Source: Cystobacter fuscus (GTDB lineage Bacteria; Myxococcota; Myxococcia; Myxococcales; Myxococcaceae). From it: a stretch of 64,000 nt of DNA. Position numbers and translations under genes: made by a program. How positions within the stretch are numbered: position 1 is the stretch's first letter; the number at the start of each line of letters is the position of its first letter. The notes under the pieces are model-generated. The model had not been told where the DNA came from, ran no database searches, and saw only the letters and a program-made list of their open reading frames with translations. This document shows, in pieces, positions 40,941-48,168 of this stretch. Location: positions 2,356,001 through 2,420,000 of the forward strand of contig NZ_CP022098.1 of NCBI RefSeq assembly GCF_002305875.1, in the 5' to 3' direction.

Positions 40941-41384
40941 ATGAAGCCTCTCCGTCTGGAGTTGGCGACGCCGTACCAGGTGACGCCGCTCCTGCTCTCG
41001 AACGGGCAGGCGAGCCACCGAATTGCCATCTCCGCCAACGCGGGTGCGGCGAGGGTGTCGCTGGAGCCGAACATCTGTCAGCTCGATCCCTTCGGCGACA
41101 CGGCCGGCTGCACGCGGATCGCCATTCGCAGGTTCGAGGCGACGCTCTCGTTGCTCGACTTCGCGTCGGCGCGGCCCATCGAGGGCGCATCCGTGCGCGG
41201 CGTGGCGGTGATGGCCTGCTGCTCCAGCACCGCCCGGCGGGGCGCTTCGCACTCATCCGGATCCTTCGCGGGGGAAGGGGTGTTGGCGAGGGAGGGATCG
41301 GCGCTTCGTCGAAACAACACCCTCCGCAGCGGGCCAGCTTGTCCGGTTCCTCCTCCTACGGCTACACTGGAGAAGTCCGCGTAG
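40941..41384 (+). CDS. hypothetical protein, probably frameshifted near its middle
   Basis: The first about 90 residues look coding (RBS AAAGGGA, MKPLRLELATPYQVT, PNICQLDPFGDTAGC), but after VRGVAV the 147-aa frame becomes Ser/Arg-rich. A different frame is more plausible from about 41210 on (GLLLQHRPAGRF, then GYTGEVRVGDNLEQGED). It ends at 41425, overlapping the next gene's start. So the gene may be disrupted, or may use frameshifting. I recognise no family. It precedes the deaminase-like gene by 27 bp and may be its partner. Confidence 0.45.
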   Translation: MKPLRLELATPYQVTPLLLSNGQASHRIAISANAGAARVSLEPNICQLDPFGDTAGCTRIAIRRFEATLSLLDFASARPIEGASVRGVAVMACCSSTARRGASHSSGSFAGEGVLAREGSALRRNNTLRSGPACPVPPPTATLEKSA

Positions 41385-41411
41385 GCGACAACCTCGAACA
41401 GGGGGAAGACC

Positions 41412-42581
41412 ATGCCGAGCCATAGCCAGCCAGACTCCAAGAACAGCTCGATCCTCAAAAAGACAATCAAAAAAGAACCCAAGGCTTCGTTCAAGGGGTT
41501 CGAGATCCGCTACAGCACGTTCCGAAGCAACAGGAAGCAGAACCTGTACAACCACAAGATGTACCCGGAGAAGACCAAGGGAACCAACAAGAACTACGTC
41601 GAGTACTCGACCTTCAAGGTTTTCGAGGACGATCCCGACTTCCAGATCGGCGCGACTGGCGCGGGTTTGACCATGAATACCTCGACCATCATCCAGCGGA
41701 AGGCTCACAGTTTCCGGACGGCGGATCTGGCGCTCAATCGGATCTTGACCTACCTGGCGGAGAACATGTTGTCGTATTTGAATGAGCAGAATTTCGTGGG
41801 GCTCGCCGAGGTGCAGATTGGCTGGATCTCCGTCCTCAACACCCTGCTCATCACCGAGAACAATGTGACCGAGTTCAACACCAAGATCTCGGGAATGGAC
41901 GGCGATGACCTGTTGGGCATCATGAAGAAAAAAGGTACGTCGAAGCTGAAAACCCAAGGCATCGCAGACTACTTCGACCACCGGATGAAACGGCATGACG
42001 ACAAGCTGAAGGAACTCTTGTCGGAGACCGGTGTCCGGTACAACGACTGGGTCAAGCTCGACAAGAACGTCCAGCCTCTCATCAACTTCCTGACCAACTC
42101 CTGTGAGGGTGTCTACATCCTCAAGCACAACAGAGTGAACACATACAATGACATCGCCAACAAAATCGTTCACTACGAGGCTGGTTTTGGCTTCAAAGGA
42201 CCGACGAAACACGCCGAACTCTACCATCTCGAGGTGTTCGACCAAATCGCAAAAGCCGCGGGTTTGATGAGCACCGACGCCCCGAAATACTATGTCGCGG
42301 GGACCAAGCGGGCGTGCTCGACCTGTGCGGGCGTACTGGAAGAATACAAGAACAAGCCGCACCTCACCGGCAAGCTGTTCGCCGATCATGAGCACCCTGG
42401 GAATCTGTGGACCGCGCAAAACATCAATCAAAGTGATCAAGCGGCGGCGAACACGCTCCAGAACCTGGAGGACAAGAAGATTCACATCACGAAGTACACA
42501 AAGCGCACCAAGAGAACCACCAAGACCTATATGACCTCCGGCTTCAACTCGGACTCGGAATCGGAAAACGAGTTCGATTGA
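41412..42581 (+). CDS. deaminase-fold protein, possible polymorphic toxin or effector
   Basis: A 389-aa protein with strikingly lower G+C (about half) and many Lys/Asn codons, so it is recently acquired. The C-terminal third has a zinc-deaminase signature: H267-A-E269 (KHAELYHL) and C302-x2-C305 (RACSTCAG), as in bacterial toxin deaminases that act on nucleic-acid or nucleotide cytidine/adenine. The N-terminal about 250 residues are unassigned and have no signal peptide. The tail is acidic and Ser-rich (SDSESENEFD). The start follows GGGGGAAG. No obvious immunity gene follows: the next gene is a broken transposase. Confidence 0.65.
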   Translation: MPSHSQPDSKNSSILKKTIKKEPKASFKGFEIRYSTFRSNRKQNLYNHKMYPEKTKGTNKNYVEYSTFKVFEDDPDFQIGATGAGLTMNTSTIIQRKAHSFRTADLALNRILTYLAENMLSYLNEQNFVGLAEVQIGWISVLNTLLITENNVTEFNTKISGMDGDDLLGIMKKKGTSKLKTQGIADYFDHRMKRHDDKLKELLSETGVRYNDWVKLDKNVQPLINFLTNSCEGVYILKHNRVNTYNDIANKIVHYEAGFGFKGPTKHAELYHLEVFDQIAKAAGLMSTDAPKYYVAGTKRACSTCAGVLEEYKNKPHLTGKLFADHEHPGNLWTAQNINQSDQAAANTLQNLEDKKIHITKYTKRTKRTTKTYMTSGFNSDSESENEFD

Positions 42582-42601
42582 GTCCTGACGCATCGCATCC
42601 A

Positions 42602-42627
42602 CCAGGGACGGTGTCCAGGGACGGTGT
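42602..42627 (+). repeat. 13-bp tandem repeat before the Y1-type transposase
   Basis: Two perfect head-to-tail copies of CCAGGGACGGTGT. It lies 136 bp upstream of a REP-type tyrosine transposase gene. Elements of that class often act on short REP-like repeats, so this may be part of its recognition or end sequence. The rest of 42582-42763 holds no gene. Confidence 0.45.
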
Positions 42628-42763
42628 CAAAGGATTCGAAACGAGGGGCTTGAGCGAGAACGAGGCTCGGGCGTGGACGGGTAACCGACCGCGCTTCAAG
42701 TCTTTCCGAGGACTTGGCGCTGGCCCACCGGGCGCATCCGGCTCTGTGACTCGTGCGTAGGGG

Positions 42764-43345
42764 ATGGGGATGGGCTGGCCGCTGAGGATGTTCCAGGAGG
42801 AGTGCTTCTATTTCGTGACGTCCAGGTGCTTCCAGGGACGGCTGTTGCTGCGCCCCAGCGCGGAGATGAACGAGGTGGTAGAAGGCATACGGCTGCACGC
42901 CTTCACCTTTGCCTCCAACCATTTCCACCTGCTGGTGTGGGCCCGGGGGGCCAGCGCTCGCCGGTTTCATGCAGTACCTGCGCGCCAACCTCTCCAGGAA
43001 GGTGGGGCGACTGGTGGACTGGAGTGGCGGCTTCTGGGAGAGGCGCTATTCAGCCGAGCCGGTACTGGACGACGAGGCGCTGGTAGGCCGGTTGCGCTAC
43101 GTGCTGGCCCATGGGGTGAAGGAGGGCCTGGTGGAGAGGAGTACCGAGTGGCCGGGCCTCACGTGCCTGCCGCAGCTGCTGGGCCCGGCTCGGCGACTGT
43201 TCCAGTGGTTGAGCTGGACGAAGCGCTGGAGCAAGAGAGGGAGCGAGGACTTGGAGGCGAGGGAGGGGCGCTTCGCCGAGGAAATCGCCGAGCCAGTGGA
43301 ACTGATATTCCTTGACCCCCTCTCTCGGGGGCACACACCGGCCCA
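42764..43345 (+). pseudogene. Y1/REP-associated tyrosine transposase, frameshifted and truncated
   Basis: The first frame encodes FYFVTSRCFQGRLLLRPS and the HUH motif NHFHLLV. Just after WARG, at a run of six G (42945-42950), the coding continues in another frame with GFMQYLRANLSRKVGRL, GFWERRY and LRYVLAHGVKEGLV, which carries the likely catalytic Tyr region. The end runs into the convergent MBL gene at 43348. The protein would be inactive unless the frameshift is an assembly error. Confidence 0.75.
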
Positions 43346-43347
43346 TC

Positions 43348-44142
43348 TTATGGCTTTGGCACCAACGTCGGAATCGACGCGAAGCTCCGCGGATCATGCG
43401 CGACGACGATGGTCATCTCCGGGTATCGCGCTGATATCGCGGCCATATGCGCGAGGTTCTCACGAACGAGCCGAGGCTCGACATCTGCGAGGCGCTGCGT
43501 GAGCGGGCGCTCCTCCTGCTCGGTGACGCCCTCCAATTGCCAGGCGAGGTCTCCGATAAAGGCGTAGCGCTTGTTGTCCGGAAGCGTCACGAAGACAATC
43601 ACAGAGCCCGGCGAATGGCCGGGCGCCGGGACGCTCACCACCGTGCCATCTCCGTAGACATCATGGCTCTCCGCGAAGCCGAGATAGGGGTGCGCATCGA
43701 ATCGATACTCTTCGAGATGCAGCGACTTGATGCTTCTTGCCGGGGCCGTGGTGAAGTCTTCACCTTGTACGAAGCTTCGTTCCGCGGGAGGTATCCAGAC
43801 AGGCACTTCGGGAAAATCCGCGGCGCCGCTGATGTGGTCCCAGTGGGAGTGGGTCAAAAGGATCGCGCGCAGCCGGGTCAGGTCATACCCGCTCGATTGG
43901 AGTTGCTCGCGCGCGGTCTTGTTCAGCGAGTACCGTGTCAGGAGCCGAAAGAAGAGAGGCAGCGTCGCGAGGTGCTGTGCGATATCCCGACCGAACCCGG
44001 TGTCGATCAAGAGATCACCTTTGGGGTGCTTGATCAGGGTCGCGGTCATGGAGAACTCTCGCGGCTCGAAGAGAGAGCCACCGCGATACCCAAAGGACGC
44101 GCTGCGGTAGGTGGCGCCGGTCGGAAGCTGGGCAATCGACAT
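43348..44142 (-). CDS. MBL-fold metallo-hydrolase, probably 5'-frameshifted
   Basis: A 264-aa frame with the complete metallo-beta-lactamase site: H98-x-H100-x-D102-H103 (THSHWDH), H176 (PGHSPGS), D198 (IGDLA) and H249 (AHD). It resembles exported MBL hydrolases of unknown substrate. A signal peptide (MKWLLTCVAPVLLAVWI) is encoded just upstream from 44266 in another frame. Removing four bases (ACCT, near 44190) would join the two as HGP-H-VEIGALPPA. The gene is therefore either a recent pseudogene or restarts at 44142 without a signal. Confidence 0.7.
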   Translation of the reverse strand: MSIAQLPTGATYRSASFGYRGGSLFEPREFSMTATLIKHPKGDLLIDTGFGRDIAQHLATLPLFFRLLTRYSLNKTAREQLQSSGYDLTRLRAILLTHSHWDHISGAADFPEVPVWIPPAERSFVQGEDFTTAPARSIKSLHLEEYRFDAHPYLGFAESHDVYGDGTVVSVPAPGHSPGSVIVFVTLPDNKRYAFIGDLAWQLEGVTEQEERPLTQRLADVEPRLVRENLAHMAAISARYPEMTIVVAHDPRSFASIPTLVPKP

Positions 44143-44340
44143 CTCGGAAGGCGCGGAAGCCGGCGGGAGCGCGCCGATCTCGACATGAGGTCGGCCCGTG
44201 AGCGCTCAAGAACAAAATCCATACTGCGAGCAGGACCGGCGCGACGCACGTCAGGAGCCATTTCATCGGGGATTGCCTGGAGCCTCGGCGCATAGGCGGA
44301 GGCGATGCGCTGCTCTCGCGAGCGGTCGGAGAGGTCGTCC

Positions 44341-45157
44341 ATTGGCCTCTTCCTGCTGATGCTCGGGAGCGCCATGTTCGTCATCTGGCGCATCCTCCTG
44401 CCATTCGCGGCCTCGACGGAGGAGCTCGCACGCAGCGAGGCGGCGCTACGATTGGCCCGCGACGAGCTCGAGCAGCGGGTGGCCGAGCGCACGCGGGAGC
44501 TCGCACAGACCAACGAGGCCCTGCGCCACGCGCATGATGGGCTGGAGGTCCGTGTCAAGGAGCGCACGCAGGAGCTGAAGGACGCCCAGCGCCGCGCCGT
44601 GGAGCTGGCGCGCCAGGCGGGCATGGCCGAGCTCGCCACCAACGTGCTGCACAACGTGGGCAACGTCCTCAACAGCATCAACACCTCGGCCAGCATCCTG
44701 GACGAGCGGCTGCGGACGCTCCGCGTGCAACCGCTCATCAAGCTCGCCGAGCTGCTCGAGTCGCACCGCGCGGACCTCGCGGTCTTCATGACGGAGGACG
44801 AGCGCGGGCGGCGCCTGCCCGAGTACCTCGGCAAGCTCGGGCAGCACTTGTCCTCCACGCGCGACGAACTGCTGGAGATGACGGCGGCTCTCCACCGCCA
44901 TGTCGAGCACATCCGGATGATCGTCGAGCTCCAGCAGAACTACGCCATGTCCTCGAACATCTTGGAGGTGACCTCGCTGCAGGACTTGGTCGAGGACGCG
45001 CTCCGCATCAACGCGGCGGCGCTCGGGCGGCACGGCGTCGAGGTCGAGCGGCACTTCGCCCCACTGCCGCACGTGATGGTCGACAAGCACAAGCTGCTGC
45101 AGATCGTCCTGAACCTCATCAGCAACGCCAAGTACGCGGTGAATGACAATCCAGAAG
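44341..45157 (+). repeat. 817-bp fragment of the histidine kinase gene at 58711 (direct repeat)
   Basis: Identical, as far as I can see, to 59317-60133 in the same orientation. It encodes the second transmembrane helix, the coiled coil, the H-box HNVGNVLNS and the N-box of the kinase, but neither start nor the ATP-binding G-boxes. Any protein made from it would be non-functional. Left neighbour is the upstream region of the MBL gene; right neighbour is a cut IS4-type transposase. Confidence 0.9.
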
Positions 45158-45499
45158 CACGGGGAACAGTCTCTCCGCGCTCCCTTGCACTAGCGCTCGC
45201 ACTACTTGGGGCTCGGTGCGATTGACTTTGTCATAGAGCGCCGCCAGCGAGACGGTCAAGTCTGGGTCCGACTGTGCCGCGGCGTGCAGCGACGGTCGCA
45301 ATCCCAGCGCCACCAGCCCCATCAAATCCACTACCGAGGAGAACAGCAGCTCACGCGTGTATTGCTTGTCCCGCTGTGCTTCAAATACCTCGTCAATCCA
45401 CTGCGAACTCAGGGCATGCTCGAGCGTGCGGCGCACCATCACCGTCACGGGGCTGCGCTGCGTGAAACGCTCCACGATTGCATTCAAGGCCACGTTCAT
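45158..45499 (-). pseudogene. IS4-type transposase, N-terminal remnant
   Basis: About 114 codons of the 5' part of an IS4-family transposase (NVALNAIVERFTQRSPVTVMVRRTLEHAL, LGLRPSLHAAAQ), with a GGAGGA site ahead of it. It is cut off exactly where the histidine-kinase fragment begins, so the catalytic DDE part is gone. The IS left end is probably near 45595 (TAGCGGTCAGGTGGG on this strand). Confidence 0.75.
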
Positions 45500-45611
45500 T
45501 CCTCCGCGTGTGGGCGCGAGGAATTCGTCTTGGCCGTCCATCGTCCCGGACCCACCTCCGCCCAGGTGGGCATTCACCTTCCCACCTGACCGCTATGGTA
45601 GCACCCTCTAC

Positions 45612-46325
45612 ATGACCTTGAAAGTGGTGGGGCTTAGTCTCTACGCCGCTCCCAGGGCGGACTATCTGCCAGGGGAGCGGGTAAAGGTGACGGTGCGCTT
45701 CGCGGATGGCGCGGCACCGGCGAGTGCGAGCTTCTGGCTTGTAGGCCATGCGGCAAGGGGGACGCGGCGCGTTGAGGTGTTCCGCAAGCCGCGCCCGCCC
45801 GACGTGCTCAAGAAGGAGCGTGACGAAGCACAGGCCGACGCGCGCCAGTGCCAGGAGGACAAGGCGCGGCTGCTGGCCGAGCGAGAGGGGCCGGTCGGGC
45901 TCATGGGGACCGCGTGGATGGAGCGGGCTGGGAGCCTCGCGTCGATGCCCCTTCGCTGGCAGTTGAAGCACCATCCAGCAAACGCGCTCGGGTGGGATGA
46001 AGTCCGGAGCTACAGCTACACCCGCACGGGTGAGGCCCAACCGGAAAGCGTGGCAGTGCGGCTGAGCCTGTCCAACCCCGGCGCGAAGCCCTGGACGCTG
46101 GCGGGGGCGGCGCTGGTGGACTCGGCGGGGGACGAGGTGGAACTTGCTTGGTGGCAAGAGGCACCCATTCCCGCGAAGGGGGCCGGTGCCGTCGTGGTGG
46201 GCATCGAGGGGGAACGCGTGCAGCTCGGCTGCCCCTGCACCCTCAAGCTGTGGGAGGCAGGCGGGCCGCGCACCGTCACCATTGGGAACGTCACCTTCCC
46301 GGTGAGCCATCAGGCGGGGCCCTGA
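45612..46325 (+). pseudogene. DUF2381 family protein, 5'-truncated
   Basis: A 237-aa C-terminal part of a DUF2381 (TIGR02268) protein: KVVGLSLYAAPRADYLPGERVKV, a charged coiled coil (KKERDEAQADARQCQEDKARL), then a beta-rich end. The signal peptide and first domain are missing; an IS4-type transposase remnant abuts the break. No kinase gene follows, unlike the intact copy at 19853. Confidence 0.75.
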
Positions 46326-46347
46326 GCACGGCCACCGCGAGCCGTGC
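46326..46347 (+). terminator. hairpin after the DUF2381 fragment
   Basis: A perfect 7-bp inverted repeat (GCACGGC / GCCGTGC) starts at the stop codon. No T-run; weak terminator candidate. Confidence 0.4.
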
Positions 46348-46477
46348 CGAGCCTCAAGGGGTGGATCGCCCGCCGATCTCCGGGAAGCGCTCGTAGGCCC
46401 GTTTGAGCGCGTCCAGGTAAGAGGGGTCGTCCAGGTCGAGCTGCGCGCCCGTGAGCCCGAGGCGCGCGACCTCCGTT

Positions 46478-47110
46478 CTACAACGGCATGCGGTCCTTCG
46501 CTCCTCCGAGCAGCTCGAACGCGGCGTCCCATTTCTGAGGGTCGGAGTCATCGCGTGGCGGCAGGCGGTCACGAGTGGGCTGTCGGTTGTCGTCTGGGGC
46601 CTCTGGGTCCGCGCCCGCGTCGAGAAGTAGTCTCATCATCGGAATGTCCAGCCGCGATATCGCAATCCCGAGTGCGGTGCATCCAGTCAATCCGCCCCAG
46701 TCATTGATAGTCTGTGTGGCACCCGCGCCCAGTAGGAGAGAAGCCATTTCCACATCGCCCAGCTCCGCGCACGCCCGCAGCGGCGTATCGCCTTCACTGC
46801 TGCGCACATTGGGTTCGGCCCCCGCTTTCACGAGCACGTCGACTGCCGCTAGCTGGTTTTCGCAGACCGCCTCCAACAAAGGGGTCCTGTCCCGCTCGGC
46901 ATCCCATGCGTTGACATCCGCGCCGTGCTCAAGAAGCGCCAGGAGCACACTGAGTTCGCCTCCATCGGCGAGTGCGTGGATGGCCACTTGCAACGGAAGC
47001 AGTCCCGGCCATTCCTGCTGTGGCTCGTTCGGATCGGCCCCTCCCGCCAGCAGCGCCTTGACCCGGGCCGTATCATGCTGCTCGATCGCTGCGAAGAGTT
47101 CTTTCGACAT
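46478..47110 (-). CDS. ankyrin-repeat protein, candidate immunity protein
   Basis: A 210-aa cytosolic protein made of about five ankyrin repeats (for example HDTARVKALLAGGADPN, VDVLVKAGAEPNVRS, MMRLLLDAGADPEAP). It starts 3 bp after the stop of the lipoprotein gene upstream. Ankyrin-repeat proteins are a recurrent type of immunity protein in polymorphic toxin loci, so it probably protects against that lipoprotein's tail. Downstream, a second frame (46354-46470: LTGAQLDLDDPSYLDALKRA) looks like the tail of an older gene. Confidence 0.75.
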   Translation of the reverse strand: MSKELFAAIEQHDTARVKALLAGGADPNEPQQEWPGLLPLQVAIHALADGGELSVLLALLEHGADVNAWDAERDRTPLLEAVCENQLAAVDVLVKAGAEPNVRSSEGDTPLRACAELGDVEMASLLLGAGATQTINDWGGLTGCTALGIAISRLDIPMMRLLLDAGADPEAPDDNRQPTRDRLPPRDDSDPQKWDAAFELLGGAKDRMPL

Positions 47111-47113
47111 GAT

Positions 47114-48148
47114 TCACTTTTCCGTCATCGGATGACCAGGGGCACAATTCTTTGCTTCGAGTTTCTTGATATTCGCAATGCCCTGTTCGAGTTCGGTCAT
47201 TGTTGTATCGTGGCCCGGGTCGGGCTTGCCTCCAAAGCATTCTTTCTCAATCTCCCACCGTTTCTCCAGAACTCTTTTCATCGATTCAAGACGCAGCCGG
47301 ATCCTGGAACACGGCACCTTGTCCAGCTTCTCTACGTTCTTCGATCTAGGCGCCTTCGGATCGTAGGGAGGAACTAACTTCACAAGCAGCTTTTTTTCCG
47401 CCTCAAGCTCGTCGAGCCGGCTGTTCTTGCAGGTCTGATCCGGGTGGCGGGGAACCCGGTCGTACTCCTCCATGCTGGTGTAGTTCCTACCCGTCGCCGG
47501 ATTGGTCTTTTTCCACCAAGGGGTGGGAGCCGTGACCGCCGCAACCGGGTCCGAATCAACGTCCGGCACGACCTCCTCTGCTTCCTGACGCTCAAATTCC
47601 TCCATGAGCCGCCGCGACTCCTCCGCCACCTCCCGCAGACGGGCCTCATACTCCCCTTGAGCGTCGACCCACTCCGGGCGACGGTCGATGTCCGGCCCGG
47701 CGGTGCTGGAGGGGTAGAGCAGGACGAGGCCCACGAGCAACGGGCCCACGCGGGGGAGGAATTCAGCCATCGTCCTGGCGCGTCCCGCCTGCGCGACGCC
47801 CTCTGCTCCCCTCACCACCTCGGCGGCCTGCCCGCTCGCTTTCGCGGCGCGCGAGAAGCGTTCGAAGGCCCGTTCCGCCGCGGTGAGCTTGCGGTTCAAC
47901 TGTTCCCACTGACGCGGCTCGATGTCTTGGCGTGCCCGAGATAGCAGTGCCCTGGCCTTGTCCAGGTCCGCCTTTCCAATCCACGACCGTTCCGGTGTCG
48001 GCTCCATCGGCGAGGAAACGAGCCGGATGCGCGGGCCCGGGGTGGGAGTCGACGCGAAGGCATGGGGCCGTGGCATCGACTGCGGGGCGGGCGCGCTAGC
48101 GCAGGCTGAGGCCAAGAGCAGAAGTACAAGGCAGGCTCGGAAACGCAT
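47114..48148 (-). CDS. lipoprotein polymorphic toxin candidate (SitA-like)
   Basis: A 344-aa protein with lipobox LASAC (C16) and a strong GGGAGGACC ribosome site. The N-terminal half is helical and charged (ALLSRARQDIEPRQW, LTAAERAFERFSRAA), with a short hydrophobic stretch (LPRVGPLLVGLVLLYP). The C-terminal about 120 residues look like a separate toxin module: NPATGRNYTSMEEYDRV, four cysteines, and ECFGGKPDPGHDTTM. I cannot name its family. Its 3-bp spacing to an ankyrin gene fits a toxin-immunity pair. An IS1182-type element is inserted 20 bp before its start, so its native promoter is lost. Confidence 0.65.
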   Translation of the reverse strand: MRFRACLVLLLLASACASAPAPQSMPRPHAFASTPTPGPRIRLVSSPMEPTPERSWIGKADLDKARALLSRARQDIEPRQWEQLNRKLTAAERAFERFSRAAKASGQAAEVVRGAEGVAQAGRARTMAEFLPRVGPLLVGLVLLYPSSTAGPDIDRRPEWVDAQGEYEARLREVAEESRRLMEEFERQEAEEVVPDVDSDPVAAVTAPTPWWKKTNPATGRNYTSMEEYDRVPRHPDQTCKNSRLDELEAEKKLLVKLVPPYDPKAPRSKNVEKLDKVPCSRIRLRLESMKRVLEKRWEIEKECFGGKPDPGHDTTMTELEQGIANIKKLEAKNCAPGHPMTEK

Positions 48149-48168
48149 GGGAAGGTCCTCCCTTCGAG

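Noticed and set aside
44305-45225. Open frame that could encode a 306-aa kinase-like protein
   Set aside because: It is the copied middle of the kinase at 58711 joined to IS DNA; it lacks the ATP-binding boxes and a proper start.
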